Notes: generated by a model from the letters alone, not told the origin. A stretch of DNA of 64,000 nt from Micromonospora sp. WMMD1120 (GCF_029626235.1 NZ_JARUBO010000005.1:2512501-2576500); one strand, 5' to 3'; positions 41,564-50,162 are shown, counted from the stretch's first letter. Translations and numbers: made by a program.

Positions 41564-43746
41564 GCGACGCCGGCCGGCTCTGCGGAACGGGCGGAACTGT
41601 CGCCGTCCGGCCCGGGTGCGCTGGCGGCGAGTCTGTCGACCAGGTCGGCGGGGGGTGTGAACCGGTCGCCGTAGCGGTCGGCCAGCTCGGTCGCGCGGGC
41701 GGCGAAGCCGGCCGGGCCGCCCGCGTACTGCCGGACGTAGCGAAGCACCCCTCCCGTCCACGCCGGGAAGCCGATGCCGAAGATCGAGCCGATGTTGGCG
41801 TCGGTCTCGGTACGCAGCACCCCCTCGTCGAGGCAGCGCACCGCGTCGAGCGCCTTGGCGAAGAGCATCCGCTCCTGGAGATCGGTGAACGGCACCGCGC
41901 GGCCGGCGTCGGTGATCAGGTCGGCCAGTCCTGTCCACAACCGCCCTCGGGTGCCGTCGTCGTAGGAGTACAAGCCCCGCCCCGCCGCGCGCCCCGGCCG
42001 GTCGTACGCGTCCACCAGCTCGTCCACGAGCCGGTGCGCCGGCAGCGGCCGGTACTCCGCGCTGGCGGCCTCGAACTGACGACGGATCCGCTGGATCAGC
42101 GTGAGGCTCACCTCGTCGGCGAGCGCCAGCGGCCCGGTCGGGTAGCCGGCCTGCAACGCTGCCTGCTCCACCGACGCGGCGGGCACGCCCTCGGCGACCA
42201 TGCCGACCGCCTCGTCGATGAAGCGGCCGATCACCCGGCTGGTGAAGAAGCCGCGACCGTCGTTGACCACGATCGGCGTCTTGCCGATCCGCCGGCCCAG
42301 GTCGAACGCCCGCGCCAGCGCGGCGTCGCCGGTCCGTTCACCGACCACGATCTCCAGCAGCGGCATCCGGTCCACCGGGGAGAAGAAGTGCATGCCGATG
42401 AAGTCGGCCGGCCGGTCCACGCCGGCAGCCAGTTCGCTGATCGGCAGGGTGGACGTGTTGGAGGCGAGCAACGCGTCGGGCGCCAGCACCGGCAGCACCT
42501 CGGCGAAGACCTGCTGCTTCAGCGCCGGGTCCTCGAAGACCGCCTCGATCACCGCGTCGCAGCCGGCGAGCGCGTCCACCCGGTCGGTGGCGGTGATCCG
42601 GTCCAGCACGGCGCGGGCGTCCGCCTCGGTCGCGCGACCCTTGCGTACCCGGCGGGCCAGCAACCGTTCGGCGTGCTCCCGGGCCCGCCCGGCGGCCTCC
42701 GGGGAGACGTCCCTGACCACCACGTCGAGCCCGGCGCTGGCGCAGGCGTACGCGATGCCGGCGCCCATCATGCCGGCGCCGAGCACCGCCACCCGCCGCA
42801 CCGGGGCGACGTCCACCGACGGTCGGGCGGCACCGCCGTTGACGGCCTTCAGGTCGAAGAAGAACGCGCCGATCATGTTCTTGGCGACCTGCCCGGTGAG
42901 CAGGCCGATCAGGTGCCGGGTCTCCACGGTCAGGGCCGTCTCCAGGTCGACCTGGGCGCCCTCCACGGCGGCGGCCAGGATCGCCTCCGGCGCGGGCAGT
43001 CGAGCCCCCTTGAGCTGTTTGCGCAGCGTGGCCGGGAAGGCGGGTAACTGAGCGGCGAGCGAGCGGCTGGCCGGGCTGCCGCCGGGCATCCGGTAGTCCG
43101 GCCGGTCCCACGGCTGCGCCGGGCGCGGGTTGGCGACGATCCAGGCGCGGGCACGGTCCAGCAACTCCGCCTCGGTGGCGACCACCTCGTCGACCAGGCC
43201 GGCGGCCAGGGCGTCGGCAGGGCGCATCCGTCGGCCGGTGAGCAACACGGTGGTCAGTGCCGTCGCCAGGCCGAGCATGCGTACCGTCCGGGTCACCCCG
43301 CCCGCGCCGGGCAGCAGGCCCAGGGTCACCTCGGGCAGCCCGAGCCGGCTGTCCGGCGCGTCCAGCGCGATCCGGTGGTGGCAGGCGAGCGCGATCTCCA
43401 GGCCACCGCCGAGCGCGGAGCCGTTGACCGCCGCGACCACCGGCCGCCCCAGCGTCTCCAGGCGGCGCAGGTCCCGCTTGATGGCGCCGAGCAGCTCGGT
43501 CAGCGCGGGCGCGTCGGCACGCGTCGCGCTGATCATCTCGGGCAGGTCGCCGCCGGCGAAGAACGTCGACTTCGCGCTGGTCACGATCACGCCGACGAGG
43601 TCGGGCTCGGCTTCCAGCCGGTCGAGAACGGCGGTCATCGACGCGGCGTACGCCCGGTTCATGGTGTTCGCCGACTGCGTCGGGTCGTCCAGGGTGAGCG
43701 TGACGATGCCGTCGTCGCCGCGGTCGTACCGGATGGTCTCGGTCAT
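41560..43746 (-). CDS. Enoyl-CoA hydratase / 3-hydroxyacyl-CoA dehydrogenase fusion (FadB/FadJ-like)
   Basis: 728 residues from ATG 43746, with GGAGGG upstream. Residues about 1-190 are the crotonase domain (FFAGGDLPEM; VVAAVNGSALGGGLEIALACHHRI; the hydratase Glu in LGLPEVTLGLLPGAGG). From about 325 comes the NAD-binding dehydrogenase (VRRVAVLGAGMMGAGIAYACA; ASNTSTLPISELA; FIGMHFFSPVDRMPLLEIV; VVNDGRGFFTSRV) and C-terminal dimerisation helices. It does steps 2 and 3 of beta-oxidation. It lies between thiolase (14 bp) and racemase (overlap) in the same operon. Confidence 0.93.
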   Translation of the reverse strand: MTETIRYDRGDDGIVTLTLDDPTQSANTMNRAYAASMTAVLDRLEAEPDLVGVIVTSAKSTFFAGGDLPEMISATRADAPALTELLGAIKRDLRRLETLGRPVVAAVNGSALGGGLEIALACHHRIALDAPDSRLGLPEVTLGLLPGAGGVTRTVRMLGLATALTTVLLTGRRMRPADALAAGLVDEVVATEAELLDRARAWIVANPRPAQPWDRPDYRMPGGSPASRSLAAQLPAFPATLRKQLKGARLPAPEAILAAAVEGAQVDLETALTVETRHLIGLLTGQVAKNMIGAFFFDLKAVNGGAARPSVDVAPVRRVAVLGAGMMGAGIAYACASAGLDVVVRDVSPEAAGRAREHAERLLARRVRKGRATEADARAVLDRITATDRVDALAGCDAVIEAVFEDPALKQQVFAEVLPVLAPDALLASNTSTLPISELAAGVDRPADFIGMHFFSPVDRMPLLEIVVGERTGDAALARAFDLGRRIGKTPIVVNDGRGFFTSRVIGRFIDEAVGMVAEGVPAASVEQAALQAGYPTGPLALADEVSLTLIQRIRRQFEAASAEYRPLPAHRLVDELVDAYDRPGRAAGRGLYSYDDGTRGRLWTGLADLITDAGRAVPFTDLQERMLFAKALDAVRCLDEGVLRTETDANIGSIFGIGFPAWTGGVLRYVRQYAGGPAGFAARATELADRYGDRFTPPADLVDRLAASAPGPDGDSSARSAEPAGVA

Positions 43747-43760
43747 TGTCGTCCCTCCGG

Positions 43761-44975
43761 TCAGCAGCGCTCGAGAACTGTGGCGACGCCCATGCCGCCG
43801 CCGATGCACAGCGTCACGACGGCGCGGCGCAGGTCGCGGCGCTCCAACTCGTCCAACGCCGTGCCGAGCAGCATCGCCCCGGTCGCGCCGAGCGGATGGC
43901 CGAGGGCGATCGCGCCGCCGTTGACGTTCACCCGGTCCGGATCGAGGCCCAGGTCACGGACGTACTTGAGGACCACGGCGGCGAACGCCTCGTTGATCTC
44001 GAACAGGTCGATGTCGTCGACCGTCAGGCCGGCGACGGCCAGCGCCTTGTGGGTGGCCGGAATCGGCCCGGTCAACATCAGCGTCGGGTCGGCGCCGGTG
44101 ACCGCCGCGCCGACGATCCGGGCGCGCGGCGTGAGACCGAGGTCCCGGCCAACCCCTTCCGAGCCGATGAGTACGAGCGCCGCGCCGTCCACGATGCCGG
44201 ACGAGTTGCCCGCGTGGTGGACGTGCTCGATCGCCTCCAGCCAGTGGAACTTCTGCAACGCGACGGCGTCGAAGCCGGCCGCCTCGCCGAGCGTGGCGAA
44301 GGACGGGGTGAGCCCTGCCAGCGCCTCGCGGGTGGTCTCCGGACGCGGGTGCTCGTCGACGGTGAGGATGTCCAGCCCGTTGCCGTCGCGGACCGGCACC
44401 ACCGAACGCGCGAAGTGCCCGCCGGCCAACGCCTTGGCGGCCCGCTCCTGCGACCGCACCGCGTAACCGTCCACGTCGTCCCTGGTGAAACCCTCCAGCG
44501 TGGCGATCAGGTCGGCGCTGACGCCCTGCGGCACGAACGACGTGGCGAGCGCGGTCTGCGGGTCGGTGGCCCAGGCCGCGCCGTCGGAACCCATCGGTAC
44601 CCGGGACATCGACTCGACCCCACCGGCGAGCAGCAGGTGCTCCCAGCCGGAGCGGACCCGCGCGGCGGCCGAGTTGACCGCCTCCAGCCCGGAGGCGCAG
44701 AACCGGTTGAGCTGCACCCCGCCCACCTGCTCGGGCAGCCCGGCCAGCAGTGCGGCGGCGCGGGCCAGGTCACCGCCCTGCTCACCGATCGGGGTGACGA
44801 TGCCGAGCAGCAGGTCCTCCAGCCGGCCGACGTCCAGGCCGGGGTTGCGTTCCCGCACCGCGTCGATCAGACCGACCACCAGGGAGATCGGCTTGACCCC
44901 GTGCAGCGCGCCCGTGTCCCGGCCGCGTCCGCGCGGGGTGCGGACCGCGTCATAGACGTACGCCTCAGAGGGCAC
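43761..44975 (-). CDS. Acetyl-CoA acyltransferase (thiolase, FadA-like)
   Basis: 404 residues. The thiolase triad is complete: [14 protein letters not shown] (nucleophile Cys93), [20 protein letters not shown] (His) and [11 protein letters not shown] (second Cys). The loop and length fit the degradative type. It cleaves 3-ketoacyl-CoA to acetyl-CoA and a shortened acyl-CoA. The start overlaps the upstream acyl-CoA dehydrogenase stop by 11 bp. Its partner fusion protein follows 14 bp later, so the operon encodes a complete oxidation cycle. Confidence 0.93.
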   Translation of the reverse strand: MPSEAYVYDAVRTPRGRGRDTGALHGVKPISLVVGLIDAVRERNPGLDVGRLEDLLLGIVTPIGEQGGDLARAAALLAGLPEQVGGVQLNRFCASGLEAVNSAAARVRSGWEHLLLAGGVESMSRVPMGSDGAAWATDPQTALATSFVPQGVSADLIATLEGFTRDDVDGYAVRSQERAAKALAGGHFARSVVPVRDGNGLDILTVDEHPRPETTREALAGLTPSFATLGEAAGFDAVALQKFHWLEAIEHVHHAGNSSGIVDGAALVLIGSEGVGRDLGLTPRARIVGAAVTGADPTLMLTGPIPATHKALAVAGLTVDDIDLFEINEAFAAVVLKYVRDLGLDPDRVNVNGGAIALGHPLGATGAMLLGTALDELERRDLRRAVVTLCIGGGMGVATVLERC

Positions 44976-46125
44976 GGGCGATCAGCTCCTTCATGATCTC
45001 GTTGGCGCCGCCGTAGATCTTCTGGACCCGGGCGTCGGCGTACATCCGGGCGATCGGGTATTCCGTGGTGTAGCCGTAGCCGCCGAAGAGCTGAAGGCAC
45101 CTGTCGACGACCTCGCACTGCCCCTCGGTGAGCCACGACTTCGCCATCGCGGCGGTGGCCACGTCCAGCTCGCCCCGGGTGTGCCGGACGATGCAGTCGT
45201 CAAGGAAGACCCGGCTGACCCGGGTACGGGTGGCGCACTCGGCGAGCACCATCCGGGTGTTCTGGTGCCCCAGCAGCGGCTTGCCGAAGGTGGTGCGCTC
45301 CTTGGCGTACGCGACGGTCAGCTCGACCGCCCGTTCCATGGCCGCCACCGCGCCGACGCCGATCACCAGTCGTTCCTGCGGAAGTTGCTGCATGAGCTGG
45401 ACGAAGCCCAACCCCTCCACACCGCCGAGCAGGTTGGCCGCCGGCACCCGGAACTCGTCGAAGAACAGCTCGGCGGTGTCGTTGGCGTGTAGCCCGATCT
45501 TGGAGAGCAGGCGGCCCCTGCGGAACCCCTCCGGATCGCCGCCCACCTCGCAGACCAGCAGCGAGACGCCGGCCGCCCGCTGCTCGGGGTCGGTCTTCAC
45601 GGCCACGACGATCAGGTCGGCCAGACCGCCGTTGGTGATGAACGTCTTCGCGCCGGTGACCAGGTAGTCGTCACCGTCGCGGACGGCCCGGGTGCGCATC
45701 GCCTGGAGATCCGAGCCGCCGTCCGGCTCGGTCATCGCTATCGCGCCGACCAGCTCGCCGCTGCACAGACCCGGCAACCAGCGCCGTTTCTGCTCCTCGC
45801 TGCCGTACGCCACCAGGTAGCCGGTGACGATCCCACTGTGCACGGCCAACCCGAGGCTGCTCTCCCCGGCGTACGCCTGCTCGTGCAGCATGACGGCCTC
45901 GTGGGTGAACCCGCCGCCGCCTCCGCCGTACTCCTCCGGGACGGACAGGCCGAGCAACCCCAGCCCACCGGCGCGCCGGTAGTGCTCGCGGTCGGGGTGA
46001 CCCTGCGTCGACAGGCGCTCGGCGTGCGGCAGCACCTCCCTGGTGAAGAAGGTGCGGGCCAGCTCGGCCAGGTCGTCGTGCTCCGGCTCGCGCCAGGGCG
46101 AGGGGGGACCGTCGGGCGTCGACAT
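44965..46125 (-). CDS. Acyl-CoA dehydrogenase (LCAD/isovaleryl-CoA-dehydrogenase-like)
   Basis: 386 residues from ATG 46125. ACAD signatures [21 protein letters not shown] and [29 protein letters not shown]. In medium-chain enzymes the base is a Glu in the YEG loop; here that position is Gly (KIYGGANEI), and the Glu in LPQERLVIG (E251) sits where LCAD and isovaleryl-CoA dehydrogenase have theirs. This suggests branched or long-chain substrates, in keeping with the racemase gene in the operon. First gene of the beta-oxidation operon; its upstream gap holds two large hairpin repeats. Confidence 0.92.
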   Translation of the reverse strand: MSTPDGPPSPWREPEHDDLAELARTFFTREVLPHAERLSTQGHPDREHYRRAGGLGLLGLSVPEEYGGGGGGFTHEAVMLHEQAYAGESSLGLAVHSGIVTGYLVAYGSEEQKRRWLPGLCSGELVGAIAMTEPDGGSDLQAMRTRAVRDGDDYLVTGAKTFITNGGLADLIVVAVKTDPEQRAAGVSLLVCEVGGDPEGFRRGRLLSKIGLHANDTAELFFDEFRVPAANLLGGVEGLGFVQLMQQLPQERLVIGVGAVAAMERAVELTVAYAKERTTFGKPLLGHQNTRMVLAECATRTRVSRVFLDDCIVRHTRGELDVATAAMAKSWLTEGQCEVVDRCLQLFGGYGYTTEYPIARMYADARVQKIYGGANEIMKELIARAL

Positions 46126-46210
46126 GTGCACCACCCTCGCGCCCTGTTGGCGGCATGTCAATAAGCCGTGCGGCGGCTGGCCGCCTCGCCACCCGACTTG
46201 ACTGACGCGC

Positions 46211-46291
46211 CTTGATCGACTCCGTTTCCTTGAAGTCGGCCCCTCCCCGCGAGATGGTCACCCCGACATCAGGAAAGTCGAGTCGATCAAG
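46211..46291. repeat. 81-bp near-complete hairpin element (REP/MITE-like)
   Basis: Perfect 12-bp terminal inverted repeats (CTTGATCGACTC at 46211-46222, complement at 46280-46291). The inner flanks continue to pair imperfectly (TTTCC-TTGAAGTCGG against its counterpart), making a stem of roughly 30 bp around a short GC-rich loop. It lies in the 314-bp gene-free gap upstream of the acyl-CoA dehydrogenase gene. No coding capacity. Its size and shape suit a dispersed palindromic repeat. Confidence 0.75.
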
Positions 46292-46338
46292 CCACGCGGA
46301 CACCTCCGCCTGGCCGGGTCAGGGGTCCCGGCAGGGTA

Positions 46339-46385
46339 AATCTTGGACAGTTTCCGTTAGCTGGTAACGGAAACTGTCCAAGATT
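46339..46385. repeat. 47-bp perfect hairpin, 21-bp arms
   Basis: Arms 46339-46359 and 46365-46385 are perfect inverted repeats around a 5-nt GCTGG loop. The arm (AATCTTGGACAGTTTCCGTT...) is far richer in A/T than its surroundings. It lies 48 bp from the first hairpin and 55 bp from the stop of the AlpA-like gene. It may be a mobile palindromic repeat or a terminator for that gene. Confidence 0.85.
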
Positions 46386-46439
46386 GCCGGCTGGCGCGCG
46401 GTCCGGCGGGTGCGTTGCCTGGGCGTCGGTGGCTGAGTG

Positions 46440-46658
46440 TTACTCGGCTTCGTCGCCGTCGGTGGGGCGTGGTGGGCGGTGTTCGGCGATCCACGCCTCG
46501 ACATCGGCACGCAGCCACACCTTCATGCCGCGTAGTTCCTGGTATGGCTTCGGGAAGCTCGGCCGCATCGCGATCTGCTGGAACCGACTTCGGGAGACGT
46601 TGAGTCGTTGGCCGATCTCGTACGGCCCCATCAACTCACCCGGCCCCTTATCTGCCAC
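46440..46658 (-). CDS. AlpA/excisionase-like helix-turn-helix protein
   Basis: 72 residues, GTG 46658. TAGGTT lies 6 nt upstream on the coding strand, so the mRNA may be leaderless; ATG at residue 10 is an alternative start. The fold is MerR-like AlpA/Xis: LMGPYEIGQRLNVSRSRFQQIAMRPSFPKPYQELRGMKVWLRADVEAWIAEHR, the wing-containing DNA-binding domain of phage and integrative-element regulators. No integrase or att repeat is nearby, so this is a stand-alone or leftover regulator. Confidence 0.8.
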   Translation of the reverse strand: MADKGPGELMGPYEIGQRLNVSRSRFQQIAMRPSFPKPYQELRGMKVWLRADVEAWIAEHRPPRPTDGDEAE

Positions 46659-46687
46659 ACCTGGAACCTAGGCACGTTCGACCATCC

Positions 46688-46714
46688 CCGATTGGGGGTC
46701 TCCGATCGGGGGTC
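46688..46714. promoter_or_regulatory. Direct repeats upstream of the AlpA-like gene
   Basis: CCGATTGGGGGTC (46688-46700) and CCGATCGGGGGTC (46702-46714): 13-bp units with one mismatch, 14 bp apart. They overlap the -35 region of the leaderless promoter of the AlpA-like gene (-10 at 46665-46670). Direct repeats with such spacing are a common binding site for small HTH proteins, so autoregulation is possible. Confidence 0.55.
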
Positions 46715-46815
46715 CCCAAAAGGGTTGACAGGCAGGCGAAAGTGGCTGAGTGTGGTCAAAGGGTTTCGCTGCGCTATCGGGTGGGCAGCGTGGGCGTGGT
46801 TAGAGAGGGGTGCGG

Positions 46816-47073
46816 ATGGATCAGGCGACGGAGTTGGCGTGGTTGCGGGAGCGGGTCGGGGGACTGGAGACGGCGCTGCACTGTGCGCGGAGGGAGTTGT
46901 TCGATCTCCGGTGCCGTCTGACGTTGATCGGCCGGGTGGTGCAGGACGTCGACCGGGTGCAGCGAGCGCCCGGCGTCGCCGTTGGTGCGATAAACGCGGC
47001 GCTCTACTCCGAGGCGTCCAATCTGCGCCACCTCGGGCGACACGTGGTCCGGCGTCGCCGGGGTCCGCGTTGA
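46816..47073 (+). CDS. Small helical protein of unknown function
   Basis: 85 residues from ATG 46816, with GAGAGGGG 5 bp upstream; a GTG at 46810 overlaps that site. The first half is a helix with heptads (ATELAWLRERVGGLETALHC, RRELFDLRCRLTLIGRVVQD), including two Cys; the end is Arg-rich (HVVRRRRGPR). No family recognised. It lies between the AlpA-like gene and the TetR gene and may belong to the same small accessory block. Codon use is less GC3-biased than neighbours. Confidence 0.5.
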   Translation: MDQATELAWLRERVGGLETALHCARRELFDLRCRLTLIGRVVQDVDRVQRAPGVAVGAINAALYSEASNLRHLGRHVVRRRRGPR

Positions 47074-47133
47074 GCGACGGGTCGGCCACCGAGAACGGTG
47101 GCTAACCGCTGAGCTGCCGCTAGGGTCGGGCAG

Positions 47134-47778
47134 ATGAGTGTCGAGACGGCTCCCCGCCGCCGTCGGTTGGAGCCGGACGCCCGGCGCGGCCAGATCCTGG
47201 CCTGCGCGGTCCGGCTGTTCGGCGAGCGCCCGTACGCGGACGTGTCGACCACCGACGTCGCCCGTGCGGCGGGGGTCGCCCGAGGGCTGGTCAACCACTA
47301 CTTCGGTACGAAGAAGGATCTCTACCTCGAAGTCGTCCGGGTGATGGTGACGATTCCGGAGGTGGCAGTCGAACGGTTGCCCAAGGGTGATCTGCGGACC
47401 CGCGTCGACGCCAGCGTCACCTGGTTCCTCGACGTGGTGTCCCGCCACAGCACCTCCTGGTTGGCGGCGGTCACCGCGCGGGGGATGGGCGGGGACGCCG
47501 ACGTGGAGCGGGTGCTCGCCGAGGCCGAGGAGGTCGCCGCGGACCGCATGCTTGTCGCCGTGGGGCTGGCCGGACAGGCCGCACACCACGAGGAACTTCG
47601 CGGCATGGTCAGGGCGTACTGCGGCCTGGCCACATCGACGGCGCGGGAGTGGCTCCAGCGGGGCGCGCTTACCCGCCCGCAGGTGCACCTGCTGCTCACC
47701 ACCACGCTGCTGGCGATCGTGGAACGGGTGGTCCCGCAGGTCATCGCGGGGATGGACGTGACGCAAAAGAGTCGGTGA
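47134..47778 (+). CDS. TetR-family transcriptional regulator
   Basis: 214 residues, ATG 47134. N-terminal HTH: RGQILACAVRLFGERPYADVSTTDVARAAGVARGLVNHYFGTKKDLYLEVV, the standard TetR arrangement; the ligand-binding half has the helix AVTARGMGGDADVERVLAEAEEVAADRM. TAGGGT at 47121-47126 is 7 nt before the ATG with no Shine-Dalgarno, so a leaderless mRNA is likely. The downstream gene is convergent; the ligand and targets are unknown. Confidence 0.87.
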   Translation: MSVETAPRRRRLEPDARRGQILACAVRLFGERPYADVSTTDVARAAGVARGLVNHYFGTKKDLYLEVVRVMVTIPEVAVERLPKGDLRTRVDASVTWFLDVVSRHSTSWLAAVTARGMGGDADVERVLAEAEEVAADRMLVAVGLAGQAAHHEELRGMVRAYCGLATSTAREWLQRGALTRPQVHLLLTTTLLAIVERVVPQVIAGMDVTQKSR

Positions 47779-47841
47779 ACGCCGGACTGGAACCCGCGTG
47801 CCCACCGGGCACGCCAGCGGCAGGCGGACTGACTCGGCCGG

Positions 47842-48663
47842 TCAGGCGGCCCGGCGTTCGTCGGTCCGACCGGTACCTGCCGCCCGGCCAGTCTGACCGG
47901 TCCGCGCCGCCGGTGCGGCGAATCGGTTGGCGGCCTGCCCCGGGTACGGCTCGGAGCGGACCACCCGCAACGGCTGGTCCACCTCGTCCGCGCCGAACCG
48001 CCAGCGGGACCGTTCCGGCTGGCGCTGCGGCGCGGGCCCACCGGGGCGCAGACCGGGGCGGGACAGCAGCACCGTGATCAGGTAGCCGACCACCAGGAAA
48101 CCGTGGCTGACCAGCCGCTCCTTAGCCACCGACCCGGTGGCCAGGTCGTTCACCGAGAGCAGCAGCAACGTGCCGACGAACGCGCTGAGCATCGGCAGCA
48201 GCCCGGCCGGCGGGCTGCGGCGCAGCGCCACGAAGAGGAAGCCGGCGCCGACGGCCACGTTCCAGGCGGCCGACTCGTGCCACAGGTGCTGGCCGGCGGG
48301 GTGCAGGTGGTCGGTGGTCGCCCCCCGGCCGACCTGGGCCAGGCCGAGCACCAACTGCACCGCGCCGAGCAGCCCGAGCGCGGAGCGCAGACCGACCACC
48401 AGCGGGCCGCGTCCGAGCAGACGCCGCCACCACGCCGGGCGTGCCGGGGCCGCGCTGACGGCGGCCAGGATCGCCGCCGTCCGGTCCGGCACCTCAACCA
48501 CCAGTCGGGTACGGACCCGACGGGTCACCGCGACCGCCGCCGTGAACCAGGCCCGACAATCGGCGCACCCATCGAGGTGCCGTTGCGCCGCCGTCAGTTC
48601 GGCGGCGGTCTCCTCCCCGTCCAACTGCGCGGACAGGACCTCCCGCCACTGCTCACACCCCAT
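47842..48663 (-). CDS. Zinc-finger (zf-HC2) membrane protein, anti-sigma-like
   Basis: 273 residues from ATG 48663. The N-terminal ZAS-type zinc motif HLDGCADC (H29, C33, C36, with C3) is that of anti-sigma factors. Then come a basic segment, about five or six membrane spans (GLRSALGLLGAVQLVLGLAQV, WNVAVGAGFLFVAL, LPMLSAFVGTLLLLSV, FLVVGYLITVLL) and an Arg/Pro-rich tail. No sigma gene lies next to it; the divergent neighbour is a methyltransferase. It may control a distant ECF sigma. An ECF-like promoter (GGAACC-N16-CGAC) precedes it. Confidence 0.75.
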   Translation of the reverse strand: MGCEQWREVLSAQLDGEETAAELTAAQRHLDGCADCRAWFTAAVAVTRRVRTRLVVEVPDRTAAILAAVSAAPARPAWWRRLLGRGPLVVGLRSALGLLGAVQLVLGLAQVGRGATTDHLHPAGQHLWHESAAWNVAVGAGFLFVALRRSPPAGLLPMLSAFVGTLLLLSVNDLATGSVAKERLVSHGFLVVGYLITVLLSRPGLRPGGPAPQRQPERSRWRFGADEVDQPLRVVRSEPYPGQAANRFAAPAARTGQTGRAAGTGRTDERRAA

Positions 48664-48672
48664 GTATCGGTA

Positions 48673-48698
48673 GTCGCTCCGGTGGCCCTTCCGGTTCC
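48673..48698 (-). promoter_or_regulatory. ECF-type promoter of the zinc-finger protein gene
   Basis: On the minus strand GGAACC (48693-48698) is followed after 16 bp by CGAC (48673-48676), close to the classic ECF pattern GGAAC-N(16-18)-CGTY. The start codon is about 10 bp beyond. A gene regulated by the sigma it restrains is common, but the sigma is not identified here. Confidence 0.35.
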
Positions 48699-48735
48699 CG
48701 GCAACCGTCACGGGTTGTGGAATACTCGCCGGATC

Positions 48736-49776
48736 ATGACGCGTTACGGCCTGCTCATCCTGCCCGCCACCAATCGGGTGTACGCCCGTTCCGCCGTCGA
48801 TCTCACCCGTGCCGAGCTGGAGATCTTCGGCCGCTCGGCGCTCGAGGGCCGGATCGGCGAGATGGGCACGGAGGTCGTCGGGGGCGCGTCGTACGTCACG
48901 TTCACCGGCGACGGGCTGACCGACGGTGACCTGGCCGCCCTGGGCAACCTCTCCGCCGGGTACGCGCTGTTCGAGTTCGTGGGTGAGCTGCTGCGGCCGG
49001 TGGAGTGGCGGCGTCTGGACCGCTACGACGACGACCTGCTCACCATCCAGAAGTATCCGGGCAAGACCAACGAGCAGTTCACCAAGCTGCTGCTCAACGT
49101 CACACTGCTCGCCTCGGCCTGGGCCGGCGAGCTGACCAGCCGGCGGTTCCGGGTGCTCGACCCGCTCTGCGGTCGGGGCACCACGCTCAACCAGGCGCTG
49201 ATGTACGGATTCGACGCCGCCGGGGTGGAGCGCGACCAGAAGGACGTGGAGGCGTACCGGGCGTTCATCACCACCTGGCTGAAGCAGAAGCGGGTCAAGC
49301 ACCGGGTGCTCGAGTCGGGGCCGGTGCGCCGGGAACGCAAGGTGGTCGGCCGGCGGGTACGCATCGAGCTGGCCCCGACCCGCGAGGAGCACAAGGCCGG
49401 TCGCACGCAGGTGCTGGACGTGGTCAATGCGGACACCGCCCGCTCGGGGGAGTTCTTCCGCCCGGAGACCGTCGACCTGGTGGTCGCCGACGCGCCGTAC
49501 GGCGTACAGCATGGCAGTCGGACCGCCGACCAGGGTCTCTCGCGCGACCCGCTGGCGCTGCTCGCGGACGCCGCGCCGGTGTGGGCGCGGCTGTTGCGCC
49601 CCGGCGGCGCCCTCGGTGTCTCCTGGAACACCCATGTCGCCAGTCGGGACGACGCGGCGGCGGCGCTGTCCGACGCGGGCCTGACGGTCGTCGACGACGG
49701 GCCCTACCGGGCGCTGCGGCACCGGGTCGACCAGTCGATCATGCGGGACGTGCTGGTGGCCCGCCGCCCGGCCTGA
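48736..49776 (+). CDS. TRM11/THUMP-like SAM-dependent nucleic-acid methyltransferase
   Basis: 346 residues from ATG 48736. The N-terminal about 110 residues form a small beta domain (GLLILPATNRVYARSAVDLTRAELEIF). The catalytic Rossmann domain shows VLDPLCGRGTTLNQALMYGF (motif I) and LVVADAPYGVQHG, where the DPPY/NPPY-type motif reads DAPY, as in TRM11-like tRNA m2G methyltransferases. A likely RNA (tRNA) guanine-N2 methyltransferase; the THUMP domain is not clear. Divergent from the zinc-finger gene. Confidence 0.82.
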   Translation: MTRYGLLILPATNRVYARSAVDLTRAELEIFGRSALEGRIGEMGTEVVGGASYVTFTGDGLTDGDLAALGNLSAGYALFEFVGELLRPVEWRRLDRYDDDLLTIQKYPGKTNEQFTKLLLNVTLLASAWAGELTSRRFRVLDPLCGRGTTLNQALMYGFDAAGVERDQKDVEAYRAFITTWLKQKRVKHRVLESGPVRRERKVVGRRVRIELAPTREEHKAGRTQVLDVVNADTARSGEFFRPETVDLVVADAPYGVQHGSRTADQGLSRDPLALLADAAPVWARLLRPGGALGVSWNTHVASRDDAAAALSDAGLTVVDDGPYRALRHRVDQSIMRDVLVARRPA

Positions 49777-49846
49777 ACGGCCCGGCACCCTTCCCCACCA
49801 CCCGGCCGCGCCGGGCGCGACGCCGCCCGGGCACCCAATCCCGCCT

Positions 49847-49939
49847 ATGCCCCCTTTGCTCTGCACCCGCGGAGGCGACGCTCACGCTGAGTAGCCGGTG
49901 CCTCAATGGGTGCAAAGCAAAGGGGGCCGCAGGGGGCAT
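49847..49939. repeat. About 90-bp long hairpin element with nested arms
   Basis: Arms 49849-49868 and 49908-49927 (20 bp, 19 paired) surround 39 nt that fold further (GAGGC / GCCTC). A second nested copy of the outer arm (AGGGGGCAT at 49931-49939) pairs with ATGCCCCCT at 49847-49855. The element lies in the 386-bp gene-free gap between the TRM11-like gene and the kdp operon. Its CCCTTTGCT/AGCAAAGGG core is A/T-richer than the surroundings. REP/MITE-like. Confidence 0.75.
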
Positions 49940-50003
49940 GCGGAGCAGCGGGCGGGTGAGCGGTCCCGGCCCTTCGGAGCGCAGCCCCGTCTGTGCCGCA
50001 TTT

Positions 50004-50017
50004 CACCTGATCAGGTG
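50004..50017. promoter_or_regulatory. 14-bp perfect palindrome upstream of the kdp operon
   Basis: CACCTGATCAGGTG is a perfect dyad 146 bp before the first kdp reading frame. It is a plausible operator for KdpE or another regulator, but its function is unproven. Downstream, a hairpin with an 8-bp stem at 50113-50133 has the loop GGAGG. Confidence 0.45.
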
Positions 50018-50162
50018 CCTGTGTGAAGACCGCGTCAAGAAACGGCCCGGTCCCGTCATGGTCGCGTTATGACCCCTGCCGTCCGGCGGGTGGTGGGGCT
50101 TTGATTGCCCGGCGCGACCGGGAGGCGGTCGCGAGGACATCTTCCGCTAGGAGAGGTCAGCC

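Noticed and set aside
46126..46439. Insertion sequence or integrated element with att sites
   Set aside because: No transposase, integrase or tRNA and no matching direct repeats flanking the block; only hairpins are supported.
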